A stretch of 64,000 nucleotides of DNA from Rhynchopus sp. YZ270_cl-10 (GCA_964035575.1 OZ037918.1:1116001-1180000), one strand, 5' to 3'. Positions 1 to 10,035 are shown, numbered from the stretch's first letter. Notes: a model not told the origin generated them from the letters alone. Program-made: numbers and translations.

Positions 1-1217
1 TCTTGGTTGTGTTGCTGATTGCCGCCCTTCTCTTCATCACGTTTAACCATTTGCTGACAAAACCGTTCGCAGCGTTTGCTGTGGAGATTGATGCGGTGGC
101 GCAGATTGATGTGGATGGCATGGAGGCGACAGATATCAGCTCGATTCTGTTGGAAATCAACGTGATGGCAAAGGCGATGAACACATTGGTGAAAAATATG
201 AAGGAGTTCAAAAGTTTCATGCCCCTTTCCATGCAAGAGTGCGTTCAGGGAGATTCGTCCCAGGACCAGGAGGAATCCGTCCCTAATGATACTGGGTCCG
301 TCCTCTCCAGACGTTCATCACGCAGCCATTCAAGGATAGACACTGCGAGCAGAACCATGACCACCGAAGAAACCTTCTCGCTCCGCTCCAACTACCACCA
401 CAAAGCACGCGAGGCAACAGAGCTGCTTGTGGCAAACCTGATGAAGAGGAAGATGTCCTTCCTCTGCGTCAACGTGAAGGGGTTTCTGCGCTCCATGAAC
501 GGTGCCTCAGAGAGAGACGTGATTCAAGGACACTCCGGGTACATCCAGCACTGCATCGACTCCTCGCAGACACGCGGTGGGCTGCCAGAAACATTCTCGG
601 GAGACCGCGTCCTGATCACCTTCAACGGGGTAAAATCATGCTCTGGGCACCCTGAAGCTGCTGCAGAAGTCTCACTCCTGCTTCGCGACAAATGGCCGGA
701 AGGATATGGGGAGGGAGTGAACATGTCGCTTGCTGCAGGAAGTGTCCGTGCTGGAAACATCGGAGCGCAAGCAATGAGGAGATACACCATGCTTGGATCA
801 ACTGTTGCATGGGTGCACGGGTTGGAGAGATACGGTGCGTATAATAATATTCAGATTGCGGCGGATTCTGTATTCGCCGACATGGTGAAGGGAAGGTTTG
901 AGCACAGGCATTTCTCCGCGATATTGTGTCCGAAGCATTCGACGAGAACAGTGATTGTGACGGCGTTCCAGGCGATTGTGCGTTGCACGGATGACGAATG
1001 GATGTATCAGTTAGAGAACGCCACGAAGCTCTCAGCGAACGGAACGTACAATGCCTGGGTCGAGTGCTTGGTGAGGGCGAAGTGGGAAGAGGCGAGGAAG
1101 CTCTTGGAAAAGCAAGATCTGATGCACTTGACGGCTGCGGATGTGAACTTCGGCGATATGAACAATGGCTTGTTGACCGAATGTTTTACTCCAGAGGAAG
1201 TAAAGTACCTCTGTTAG
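1..1217 (+). CDS. Class III adenylate/guanylate cyclase-like membrane protein, 3' part only
   Basis: The frame is open from the window edge to a TAG stop at 1215-1217 and gives about 404 residues, so the true start lies upstream. Residues 1-17 are a hydrophobic segment that reads as the end of a transmembrane helix. A HAMP-like or coiled linker follows (about 18-75), then a Ser/Arg-rich low-complexity stretch (75-130) and a cyclase homology domain (about 148-325). Recognisable cyclase landmarks are CVNVKGF near 151-158, SGDRVLITFN near 199, and the GNIG...RYTMLGSTV block near 250-270. Known family members make cAMP or cGMP at a membrane. Several catalytic positions are not canonical here: the first metal-binding Asp of the DIxGF motif is Asn, and the Asn and Arg of the VNxAxR motif read as Ala and Gly. 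The domain may therefore be an inactive or regulatory half that pairs with another cyclase domain. The family assignment is good; activity is doubtful. Confidence 0.75.
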   Translation, partial: LVVLLIAALLFITFNHLLTKPFAAFAVEIDAVAQIDVDGMEATDISSILLEINVMAKAMNTLVKNMKEFKSFMPLSMQECVQGDSSQDQEESVPNDTGSVLSRRSSRSHSRIDTASRTMTTEETFSLRSNYHHKAREATELLVANLMKRKMSFLCVNVKGFLRSMNGASERDVIQGHSGYIQHCIDSSQTRGGLPETFSGDRVLITFNGVKSCSGHPEAAAEVSLLLRDKWPEGYGEGVNMSLAAGSVRAGNIGAQAMRRYTMLGSTVAWVHGLERYGAYNNIQIAADSVFADMVKGRFEHRHFSAILCPKHSTRTVIVTAFQAIVRCTDDEWMYQLENATKLSANGTYNAWVECLVRAKWEEARKLLEKQDLMHLTAADVNFGDMNNGLLTECFTPEEVKYLC

Positions 1218-1477
1218 AGGGGAGAGGAGAAGGGGGTTACTCTCAAAAAAAAAAAAAAAAGAGGCATCATTTTTCATCACAGCCGAATGCTTTCCCAGCC
1301 TACCACCTCACGGGTGGTCACCTGCCCTAAAAGCGCGAAAGGTTCCAAGAAAAGAAAGAAAAAAGAAGCATCATCACGCCAATTTTGTTATTCGCCAATT
1401 TCTACACGTCCATGTTACAAAAAAATATCCCCCCTCTCGGGCCTCTCCCCTCTTCATGGCTGTGTCCGATTCGAGGC
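1218..1477. other. 3' flank of the cyclase gene, no gene seen
   Basis: A/T-rich non-coding sequence directly after the stop, with an A-run at about 1244-1260. It probably holds the 3' UTR. No clear polyadenylation motif or structured RNA is seen. Confidence 0.5.
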
Positions 1478-1636
1478 AGGTATTAGGGTGAAAATCCAAA
1501 GTCGCGGAAAAAACTGGTTTTTCTGGTTTTCTCTCCTGGGCGGTGAAAACTGGTGTTTGTGGAGAGAACCTCCTGCCTTGACGGACACAGTCAAAAACTG
1601 GTTTAAAAACCAGTTTTTTAACCCACCCTAATACCT
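1478..1636. mobile_element. Small inverted-repeat element (MITE-like), 159 bp
   Basis: The ends are perfect 13-bp inverted repeats: AGGTATTAGGGTG at 1478-1490 and its complement at 1624-1636. The interior repeats ACTGGTTT-type words and includes a hairpin of AAAAACTGGTTT with its complement just before the right end. It has no coding capacity. No convincing target-site duplication is visible, so calling it a MITE is an inference from structure alone. Confidence 0.5.
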
Positions 1637-2165
1637 CGGTATCTTAGCAGGCGGGTCTCTCAACCTCCTATTCACAACAACAAAATAAAACAAAACAAAA
1701 CAAACTTTCAAACCCCCCTTTTCGTTGTTGTGTCTGACTCTGTCGAGGCGTTGCACCTTTTCAACTTCCTCGTATACCGCAGGCACACATCCATCTGACG
1801 CACAAAAAAAAAAAAAAAGAAAAAAAATGCTCGCCTCTCTTCTGTTCCTTTCTGAGGGCTCCCCCTGCTTTCATTCCTTTTTCAGGCTTTTTTCCCCTTG
1901 CTTTTTTTAAGTAAGAGAAAGCCGAATGGAGTGGGAACGTTAGTGTGAGCGCAGCGGAAACGATAGTGGGAACGCAACGAGCTTTTTTCATAATGTTTTA
2001 TTCTGTACGAGTATGCAATACGTCTGGAAATGAAGGACGCACTCGTCGGTTGTCGTGAGTTTTACCGCTTTCCCCTTCCCCCCTTGTGCTCCACCTCTCC
2101 ACCGTACTTCACAAATGCGGGGTTTTCGGGGTTTTCGGGAAAACGGGAAAATGGATGGATGCGAT

Positions 2166-2334
2166 CAACAAACAACAAACAACAAACAACAAACAACAAA
2201 CAACAAACAACAAACAACAAACAACAAACAACAAACAACAAACAACAAACAACAAACAACAAACAACAAACAACAAACAACAAACAACAAACAACAAACA
2301 ACAAACAACAAACAACAAACAACAAACAAACAAC
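2166..2334. repeat. (CAACAAA)n 7-bp microsatellite
   Basis: About 24 uninterrupted copies of a 7-bp CAACAAA unit. The period is not a multiple of three, so all frames translate to the same 7-residue cycle. Open frames across it are trivial and are not genes. Confidence 0.95.
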
Positions 2335-2590
2335 GAATAAATAAAGAAGGGGGGGTATTTCATTTCCCCCCACAGAATATCACGCGCAGAGAAACACTCG
2401 TTTTTTTCACACGGCGCGTCCGTTGTTTGTTTTTCTAAACGACATCCTTTTTTCAATTTTTTTTCTTTGAGTCCTTCATTGGAAAAGCTCTTTTTTTTTT
2501 GTTTCTGTACTTCATAAGGGTTTTCCCTTATTTCTTATTCACAATATGCAAAAAAAAAACCTGAAAAAAAGAAAAAATAGGTCAAAAAGT

Positions 2591-2617
2591 GAATAAGAGA
2601 GACCATATCTCTTATTC
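2591..2617. repeat. Inverted repeat GAATAAGAGA with 7-nt loop
   Basis: GAATAAGAGA at 2591-2600 pairs perfectly with TCTCTTATTC at 2608-2617. The same arm recurs in the longer palindrome at 2708-2735, so the word is repeated locally. Confidence 0.7.
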
Positions 2618-2707
2618 AACCCTTATCTCCTATTCGCCCCTTTTTGTTTTTTTCCCCCCATTTTTTCCCCCCCAAAAAAAAAACCCCTATTTTTGGCTCG
2701 TCCGTTC

Positions 2708-2735
2708 GGCGAATAAGAGATATCTCTTATTCGCC
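2708..2735. repeat. 28-bp perfect palindrome
   Basis: The half-site GGCGAATAAGAGAT (2708-2721) is followed without a spacer by its exact complement (2722-2735). The core matches the inverted repeat 90 bp upstream. It could be a binding site or the trace of a foldback element; there is no coding context. Confidence 0.75.
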
Positions 2736-2821
2736 CCCACCCCTCAGTAATGAAAAACATATGATCATTGTTTCGCGAGTTTGAAAAAAAAACAGACAGT
2801 GGAGATTGCACAACTGTGGCA

Positions 2822-3065
2822 ACACAACCGAGGCAACTACACTACTCCAACAATTTATCAAAAAAACAAATGCGCGTCGTCCCCGGTATCAGATATGATT
2901 CTGTCTTTCCATGGATCTACATGAAAAGAAGTTCCCACAGAACTCGATTGGAGGCGATTGAACGTATCTAGCAACAACCAAAACAAAAGAAAGTACAAAG
3001 AAGAGAATAAAAAAATGCAGACACAACCGAGGCAACTACACTACTCCAACAATATATCAAAAAAG
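2822..3065 (+). repeat. Pair of ~45-bp direct repeats
   Basis: A block starting ACACAACCGAGGCAACTACA and ending in an A-run occurs at 2822-2866 and again at 3021-3065, with one or two differences. The offset is 199 bp. There is no coding content between the two copies. Confidence 0.7.
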
Positions 3066-3071
3066 AAAAGA

Positions 3072-3121
3072 GTGGAGTGCATAATAGGGTGCCTACACTA
3101 CTGCAACTAAGTTTTCAAAAA
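3072..3121 (+). repeat. Dispersed repeat 'GGCTACACTA...CAAGTTTTCAAAAA', diverged copy
   Basis: This is the most diverged of three copies of a ~55-bp sequence; the others are at 5961-6023 and 6646-6701. All start with GTGSAG-like sequence, contain TAGGGTGSCTACACTA and end with AAGTTTTCAAAAA. They may be the tail of a SINE or another short element, but the family is not known to me. Confidence 0.55.
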
Positions 3122-3330
3122 TAAATAAATGATTTTTTGTTTTCGTAGCGCCAAACTCTTTAACCTTTTGTTAGATTGCTTACCGAATCGCTCAACTGAT
3201 GGGAAGAATCGTGCGTGTTTTGATCTCGTCACTAGAATTCTTTGAAATTCGAGATCTGAACCGCTACGATAATTTGAGAAATCCAGAAAGCTTCAGAGAA
3301 TGAAATCAGCAACACTTTTCAGCAGTGGAA

Positions 3331-3550
3331 GGTTGTGTATTATATCTAGCGGACGTCAAAACCAGATCCGTTATTTATAAACACAACTTTTCACACCGAC
3401 CCTCGGGTCAAGCACTTTTTCTTTCCGTTTCTTTTCTTTTCTGTTCCGTTCTTTTCTTTTCCCTACCTTTTCTCTTTCCCCTTGCCTTTATTATTTTATT
3501 GATTTCCCCTTTCCATGTTTAGTGCAAATTTCTTTCTCTTCCTGACGTCA
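3331..3550 (+). repeat. Dispersed repeat, copy 1 of 2 (~220 bp)
   Basis: From GGTTGTGTATTATATCTAG to CCTGACGTCA this matches 6815-7027 closely, with small indels in a pyrimidine-rich middle. No frame is conserved between the copies, so it looks like a non-coding dispersed element or an old duplication. Confidence 0.7.
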
Positions 3551-3567
3551 AACAGGGCCTTCAACGT

Positions 3568-3592
3568 GTCGAAGTTAAGCCTTAACTTCGAC
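3568..3592. repeat. 25-bp palindrome with 1-nt centre
   Basis: GTCGAAGTTAAG at 3568-3579 and its complement at 3581-3592 surround a single C. A shorter copy of the same arm, GTCGAA-G-TTCGAC, lies at 3621-3633. Confidence 0.7.
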
Positions 3593-4404
3593 AACTTTTT
3601 TATTTTGGTTTTTTTTTTTTGTCGAAGTTCGACAAATCTAAAAAAAATATGGGATTTTGGCAAAATCCTTTATCTCTGACCGAGTTGCAGGGTAGTCCAC
3701 GGGAGAAACTCGGTTCAGGGTTTTAACTTTAACATTCTCCTGTGATCCACTGTGACCATTTGGACAGAGCTCGTAGAACCCAACGAGGAGCCACCCACCA
3801 CCTGGCGAGCCAGGCAAAAGTAGCGTACCGTGCGCCTGCGGCGCAAGCAGGCATCCTACCCTTCCCATGACATAGTTTGGCTGTAAATAAAGCGCCATGG
3901 TATGCGCAATATTTGAAATGTTGCGTACCGTGGCTTCGCCAGGGACCTTTGTTGTTATAAATGTACTGAGCTTACTGATAAGACAGGTGTGATACCCACT
4001 ACGGCTTGTGGGTCACCAATGGCTACAAAGCTACCAATGCTGCTTGTGTTGAAATACACGTGTGTGGGACAGGCGGAGTTTTTTTGGCTGACCGAGTTTT
4101 CAAAAATGACCAAAACCTATTTTAACCCCCTGAGAGCTTCTCCCTGTGGTTTGCTGCACCTGCGCGCGCGAAGCGCGCGCGGGCTCGGGCAGGCTTCGCG
4201 CTAACTTTTGGAAAAAAATCTGAAAAATCGTGTTTCGGGACCAAAAAAACGCACCTCAAATAGTTGTGCGTCAGGGGGTGAAAAAACAGTGTTTTGTGGC
4301 ATTTCCGAGCCAATCCCGCGCTGTGGTGGGGCATATTCGGGAAAATGGACAAAATTTTAGTGACTTAAATTTTCACAAAATATGAACCCATACTCTTAAA
4401 CAAG

Positions 4405-4927
4405 TGGGGTGGCCCGGGGGCACGGCGTTTTTTTTTTTCAAAAATAAAAAAAATAAAAAAAAAAAATCACAAAAAATCACAAAAAATCACAAAAAAAATA
4501 ATAGTAAATTATCACGGCAATATAAAAAAAAATCACAAATAATCACAAAAAGTCACAAATAATCACGGCAGTCAAAAAAAAAATCACAAAAAATCACAAA
4601 TGATCACCAAAAATCACAACAATAAAAAAAAAATCACAAATAATCACCAAAAATCACAACAATCAAAAAAATAATCACAAAAAGTCACAAAATAATCACG
4701 GCAATAAAAAAAAAATCACCAAAAATCACCAAAAATCACAAATAATCACCAAAAATCACAACAATCAAAAAAAAAATCACAAAAAGTCACAAATAATCAC
4801 GACAGTAAAAAAAAAATCACAAATAATCACAAATAATCACAAGATTTTTTGTGATTCTGTTGCGACCTCTTGTGATTTTCTCCTAAAAAAAAGAACACAA
4901 TTTCAGCCGCGCCCACGGGCCACCCCA
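4405..4927. mobile_element. Non-autonomous DNA transposon-like insertion, 523 bp, TIRs and 5-bp TSD
   Basis: The ends are terminal inverted repeats of about 22 bp with two mismatches (TGGGGTGGCCCG at 4405 and its complement ending at 4927). It is flanked by ACAAG at 4400-4404 and 4928-4932. The related unsplit sequence has a single ACAAG at 5334-5338, so insertion with a 5-bp duplication is directly visible. The interior (about 4440-4880) is a degenerate tandem of AATCAC words with A-runs and encodes nothing. The superfamily is unknown to me. Confidence 0.8.
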
Positions 4928-4986
4928 ACAAGGGGCATTTTCAGGTCTGAAAACCCAAATTCAGATGAAATTGTGGTGTTTTGACT

Positions 4987-5190
4987 GGGAACAGGTAGTG
5001 CCGCAGGCGCACGGTACCCAACTTTTTTCTTTTTATTTTTCCCTTTTTTCTGCTTTCTTTTGATTGCACGAGCCGATTGCTCTCCACGGTGGGGTCACAT
5101 GTGTGCGCAAAAACACTCTAAAGTACTCTTACTCTGAACGATGAGATTCCTCTGGTTTTAGTAAGGAACCCCCTGTTTGCAAAAAGTGCG
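4987..5190 (+). repeat. Direct repeat ~200 bp, copy 1
   Basis: Runs from GGAACAGGTAGTGCCGCAGG through the sequence around GGTGGGGTCACATGTGTG to the word after AAGGAACCCCC. It matches 5597-5800 with roughly 85-90% identity by eye. It also carries the GC-rich GCCGCAGGCGCACGGTACC motif, which occurs inverted near 3824-3836. Confidence 0.75.
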
Positions 5191-5596
5191 TAAATTTCCT
5201 GTGGCTTTTTCCCGCCAAGAGGTCGTTTTGTTGCATTTCCGAACCAATCCCGGATTGTGGTGGGGGATGTACGGAAAAATGGACAAAAATGCAGCGACTT
5301 AAAATTTGACAAAACATGAGCCCATACTCGTAAACAAGGGTTATTTTCAGGTCTGAAAACCCAACGTACTGAAGAGCTATCGGTAATGTAGTGATGGCGG
5401 TGGGGTTTCAGTGACCACAGAGAAGAGTGAGAAAACCCAGGACGGTTATGGCCTCGGAGGGGGTGTGCCCCATGGCGTCCTAATCAATCTTTATCCGTGA
5501 GGGAGGGGGGATCATCCTCAGGGGGGATGTGGTGCCGTACTCAAAATAAAATGAACTGTACATAAGTACATCATGTTTAAACATAAAGGAGGGTAG

Positions 5597-5800
5597 GAAC
5601 AGGTAGCGCCGCAGGCGCACGGTACCCAACTTTTTTCTTTTTTTCTTTTCCCTCTTCTCTGCTTTCTTTTGATCGCGCGAGACGATTGCTCTCCACGGTG
5701 GGGTCACATGTGTGTGTGAAAACACTCTAAAGTACCCTTACTATGAAATATGAGATTCTCTGGTTTTCTTAAGGAACCCCCGGTTTGCAAAAAAAAAACG
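5597..5800 (+). repeat. Direct repeat ~200 bp, copy 2
   Basis: Second copy of the sequence at 4987-5190. Neither copy holds a conserved reading frame. Confidence 0.75.
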
Positions 5801-5960
5801 CACCACAAAAATATCCAAAAATCCCGGGACAAAGGACAGAAGTTAGCGCAAAGCCTGGGCTCGGGGAGGTCATTTTTTTTTTTTTTTTCACTTCGACAAA
5901 ACTGTGGACAGACTTTGTCGATGGTTGAAGGCCCTGACGTCAAAAAAAATAAAAAAAATA

Positions 5961-6023
5961 GTGGAGCACACTCTAGCCTGGACTAGGGTGGCTACACTAA
6001 TACAACCAAGTTTTCAAAAAAAA
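5961..6023 (+). repeat. Dispersed repeat 'GGCTACACTAATACAACCAAG', copy 2
   Basis: Shares the TAGGGTGGCTACACTA and ACAACCAAGTTTTCAAAAA words with 6646-6701, nearly identical over the last ~40 bp. It ends in an A-run. Confidence 0.65.
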
Positions 6024-6645
6024 GTTTTCTTAACTGCAGTAACACCCCCTTCTTAGCAGTAGCCGTGCATTGGTGTACAACACCTTGTCGCGGACTCCCC
6101 TTTGAAGGTGCTTTTCAACCTAAAAGTTGCTCTTAAGGGTTCAGGACGAACGACGTCTATACCTTCCGTAGTACAAAGGCTTCGGCCAACATTGAGTACA
6201 GACCCGTAATTCTCCCACCTGGTGGGATTACTCGGCGATTGTCGACACAACAAATAAAAATACACACAGCTTCGCTTCAATACCAAAGTGAAGAGACCAA
6301 TTTCATATTATTTGACAAACAAGCTCAAAAGGTAGTGAACCGTCGCCCTATCCCATTGCAATATCCTCAAGCTCAAATCTCAGCAATATCTCATCTCAAA
6401 CAAATATCATCACACAAATTTTGAAAACATTCCCCCCCTCACGTCCTAAGTACAACGTTAAAGCTTGGTCCGTGCGCAAGACCACCCTCTAGGACTCCCG
6501 GGGGACTGGGATTATAAGATCTCTAGAGAGGTGGGTGGCGTAAAATGATGACCATAACAAATAACCTTACGCCGTCTTCTACGAAGACGTGTGTACGTTT
6601 CGTTTTACTTTTCAAAAACAAAAAAAAAAAAAAAAAAAAAAGATA
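6024..6645. other. Gene-free spacer
   Basis: No credible gene is seen. It holds short random frames, a 'ccctctaggactcccggggg' GC patch near 6484-6503 and an A-run just before 6640. Confidence 0.4.
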
Positions 6646-6701
6646 GTGCAGCACACTGTAGGGTGGCTACACTAATACAACCAAGTTTTCAAAAAAAAAA
6701 A
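6646..6701 (+). repeat. Dispersed repeat 'GGCTACACTAATACAACCAAG', copy 3
   Basis: Nearly identical to 5961-6023 from the CACACT word through CAAGTTTTCAAAAA and preceded by a long A-run, as expected of a small retroposed element. No internal promoter boxes could be assigned with confidence. Confidence 0.65.
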
Positions 6702-6814
6702 AACAACAAAAAATCTCTTTCCAGGGTGGGGTACGTAAACAAACCATGCAGATAAGTAAACCAAGAGCAAGTGTTTTTATTCTCCCTTCCCCTCTTTTGA
6801 GTAAGGGTGGCATA

Positions 6815-7027
6815 GGTTGTGTATTATATCTAGTGGACGCACCCTCAAAACCAGCTCCGTTATTTATAAACATAACTTTTCACACCCTCACCCTCACGAC
6901 CCTCGGGCCAAAACACTTTTTTTTTCTTCTTTTCCGTTCTTTTCTTTTCCCTACCTTTTCACCTTCCCCTTTGTATTGATTTCCCCTTCCCTGTTTTGTA
7001 AAACTTTCTTTATCTTCCTGACGTCAA
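6815..7027 (+). repeat. Dispersed repeat, copy 2 of 2 (~213 bp)
   Basis: Matches 3331-3550 from GGTTGTGTATTATATCTAG through ACCCTCGGGYCAA, a pyrimidine-rich tract and CCTGACGTCA. Confidence 0.7.
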
Positions 7028-8290
7028 AAAAAAACTCGCGTGGTGCGAAACAAACCTCGGTTTGTCTGCACAAATCCACAAAGAAGGGATTTTGAGAGAC
7101 TGCTGTGCGAACCCCTTTTGGTCCTCCCGACAACGACAGCAAAAAGAGAGAAGAAGTAAAAAATGCTACGTTATTGCATCCTGCACATCACAGGGTTGTG
7201 GTCCATGATTTTGGGGTACTTTTATTTTTCGTGTTCAGCGCTCACCCTTTTCCCGGCCTGCGCGCGTGTTTTTTTTTTTTTTTTTTTCTTTTTCGGTGGA
7301 AAACTCCATCATTCGATTGAAAAGAATATCATTTTTTCCCATTTTGCTTTCGGGAATTTCTTTGAACTTATTTTGAAAATGCAATTAGTGACACTATTCA
7401 CACTGTTTCATTTTTCCCACTCTCTTCTCTCGCGAATTAAGATGGCCCCATCCATCTTCCAAGCTTATTATCATGGAAACCCTCTTCTGTTGTGTACACG
7501 GTGACCTTGGTCATTTGTTGGTTCCTTTAGTTTCCATATTTTTTGTTCACAAGAAGGGGCTCACGCCTAGCCGAAAGTGTTCCAAAAATAATCCGTGGCT
7601 GGACACTATTTTATCCTCTATTTTATATGTGTTTTAACTCCCCCCTGCCTCAAGATACCTTTCTGTGTTTATTCGGTGCTGTGATGTTCTCTTCTGCACA
7701 ATAAAATGTGAAGGTGAAAGAACACCAAGAACACCAAGTGTCGGACAACAGTCGGACTTGTTTATTTTATGTGCCTGCCGCCCTCAAACCCTTCCTCCAC
7801 AAAGCAAAAGAAAACCAACGTATCATGCTATGAAAAAAAAGCTAATATATAAGTTTTTTTTTCCTTTTTTTTTTTCCTTTTTTCCTTGGGGGGCTTTGTT
7901 GTGGTTTCTGGTGGGTTTCACTGTAGGTGACACACCACCAGTGTGGTGAAATGGTCGAAACTCTCAAAAGCAAGAGTTTTCAGGGGGCAAGAAAAAAAAA
8001 ATTGACACCAAAATCCTCAGGGCTCTCAAGATCCTCCACGAAAAAAGCAGAATTTTCGAAATGAGGAGGATTTTATTTTTGCAAAAAAAACCCCCCAAAA
8101 AAAAAAATTTCCCCCCCGCAACAAGCGGTCGTCGCGCGCTTCGCGCGCGCCTCCCTGACAGCCACAGAGCGGAGAGGCGGGTCAATTTGCGAGATAATAA
8201 AAAACGGAAATCTAATCCTTTCTCTTGCACCATACGCTCCACGAACCGTACAAAACCAATGCGTCTTCCAGAAAAAAAAAAAAACGACAA
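7028..8290. other. Gene-free spacer
   Basis: A/T-rich with long T- and A-runs. It contains a GC patch with CGCGCGCTTCGCGCGCG near 8132-8150 and a 'ctcaagatcctccacg' word near 8028 that recurs in the inverted element at 8385-8905. No gene is supported. Confidence 0.4.
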
Positions 8291-8294
8291 AAAT

Positions 8295-8340
8295 TTTGCA
8301 GCTTTGGTCAAGTTGTATTTTTTGGCTGCAAAATGCAAGG
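8295..8340 (-). repeat. Inverted dispersed word, copy 1
   Basis: A ~45-bp block built on TTTTGCAGCTTTGGTC and TTGGCTGCAAAATGCAAG. It is the reverse complement of 10036-10082, where the same words appear next to a GCGCGC patch. Confidence 0.65.
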
Positions 8341-8384
8341 GTATCCAAAGACATTGTCAACTCTATTTTTTTGCGGAGCAAAAA

Positions 8385-8905
8385 AATTAATATAAATGGC
8401 GCCGCAGGCGAAAAAAAATTAGGGTACGGTGTAAAAATGCTTCCTTTTACACCACAGAATCACTCAACGAACCCTTTTTTTGAGTAGCAAAAAATGAAAA
8501 TGGCGCCGCAGGCAAATTTTTTTTAAGGTGCAGCCCTGGACGGTGCATACAGGCTCGGGAAAATATTGGCTCCCTCGGGGGAGACAAAGTGACTCCCCAC
8601 TATAAAACCCCTAGGAGGATAATCCTCCACCCGAGCCCGCCAAAAAAAAAAAAAAAAATGGAGGAAATCCTCCACCAAAAAAGCCTGGAAAAAAAAAAAA
8701 AAGCCCCTGGAGGAAATATCCTCCCCTACGTGGAGGATCTTGAGAGCACTGAAAATCCTGCACCATCCAGGGCTGTATCCCCAATTTTTTTTGCCTGCGG
8801 CGCCATTTTTCATTTTTTGCTCTGCAAAAAAGGATTCGTTGGAAGCTAGATTTTTACACCGTACCCAAACATTTTTGCCTGCGGCGCCATTTATATTATT
8901 TATCC
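8385..8905. mobile_element. Element with long imperfect inverted arms (~520 bp)
   Basis: The left arm (about 8385-8552) and right arm (about 8753-8905) are reverse complements at roughly 80%. Each carries two GGCGCCGCAGGC words, a GGGTACGGTGTAAAAAT word and a CAGCCCTGGA word. The spacer holds several shorter hairpins built on GGAGGAAATCCTCC-like words. There is no coding capacity. It resembles a foldback or MITE-like element, but no target duplication was found. Confidence 0.65.
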
Positions 8906-8956
8906 ACGCGCGTGAAGCTTTATTTTCCTCGCCCACCCAAAAGTACGTGGAGGGGT

Positions 8957-9009
8957 GTGAAAATAAAATTTTTATTTTCACCCTGTGAAAATAAAAATTT
9001 TATTTTCAC
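8957..9009. repeat. Two adjacent 25-bp A/T palindromes
   Basis: GTGAAAATAAAAT with its complement spans 8957-8981. A near-mirror copy with the A/T core shifted by one base spans 8985-9009, separated by three bases. Confidence 0.75.
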
Positions 9010-9190
9010 CGTTTTTTTTCACCCGTCTTAAGCCCCCAAACACCCCCAAACTCACCCTATTTTTTTTGAGTTTTTTTTTCCCCCCAGGGTATCTGGACTG
9101 GGGTGGGGGCGGGGTGTGCATGGTGGCTACAAACTTGTTGGAGTAGCCCTCGAGCTATGTCAGCGGAGGTAATATATTTTAGGGTAAATT

Positions 9191-9225
9191 GCGATAACAC
9201 GTACAAAAAGTGTGCGTGTTATCGC
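9191..9225. repeat. Hairpin, 11-bp stem
   Basis: GCGATAACACG at 9191-9201 pairs perfectly with 9215-9225 around a 13-nt loop. Function unknown. Confidence 0.5.
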
Positions 9226-9590
9226 GAACAAAAACGTACGTGTTTTCCCCAGGTACCCAGTACCAGTACCCCCAATGACATAACGAAGTATCGCTTGAAA
9301 GTATTGTTCAATAACCTTGGGTGTGCAGGTGAAGTAGGACACACAAGGTATATCAAACGATAAATCAATCAGATAAACGTTACATCATTGGAAAATTGTT
9401 GGCACCGCCCCCCTGTCTTCGTATTTAGTACGTCGACAGGCCAAACAGCGTTGGGCTCAGAAGAAGCGGTGCAAGACACTGGAGATCCACACTACAGGTC
9501 TCACACGACACTTGGGCGGGCTCGGAAAATAAAGCTTCACACTTATGGATAAAATTATGTCTTGGACTGGCGTGGTCCATAGCTATCTGT

Positions 9591-9682
9591 AGTACTACCC
9601 AGGTACTACCCAAGTACTACCCAAGTACTACCCAAGTACTACCCAAGTACTACCCAAGTACTACCCAAGTACTACCCAAGTA
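9591..9682. repeat. 11-bp tandem repeat AAGTACTACCC
   Basis: About eight copies of AAGTACTACCC. The first two differ by one base and the rest are identical. It lies just upstream of the foldback at 9700-9844. Confidence 0.9.
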
Positions 9683-9699
9683 GGGCTGTGGATCACGCC

Positions 9700-9844
9700 A
9701 TTGGAGTAGAAAATAAGCGTTTTTTCCACCTCGTTGGTGTTTTCAACCCTCGTGACTTTAATTCACTCGCTTCGCTCGTGAATTAAAGTAACTCGGGTTG
9801 AAAACACCAACTCGGTGAAAAAAACGACTTATTTTCACTCCAAT
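9700..9844. repeat. 145-bp foldback hairpin
   Basis: From ATTGGAGT at 9700 to its complement ending at 9844 the sequence folds back on itself along almost its whole length with few mismatches. The tip is the palindromic CTCGCTTCGCTCG word near 9767-9779. A structure this long is usually a MITE-like foldback element; no TSD is identified. Confidence 0.75.
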
Positions 9845-10035
9845 AAATAGCTATTTTTGCTCCGCAAAAAGAGAAGTGCAAACGCCTCACCATTCATCGG
9901 CGGAAGCACTGGTTCCACGGGTTATCGAACCCCAGAGAGCACTTCATTGGCATGCACACGGTTACCACGAGGGAGCGTATATGCAGGTACAAAATCACTG
10001 CCCCATCCAAATAATATTCCCAATGGGGATCCCCT

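Larger units (their letters stand above)
4295..5360 (+). repeat. Duplicated spacer sequence, one copy carrying an insertion
   Basis: The sequence around 4295-4404 plus 4928-4965 matches 5225-5360: 'catttccga.ccaatccc' followed by the 'cccatactc.taaacaag' and 'ttttcaggtctgaaaaccc' words. The first copy is split by the 523-bp element at 4405-4927 and the second is unsplit, so the second serves as the empty site. Confidence 0.8.

Noticed and set aside
2030-2456. Frames across the CAACAAA repeat
   Set aside because: Low-complexity translations of a 7-bp microsatellite, with no support outside the repeat.
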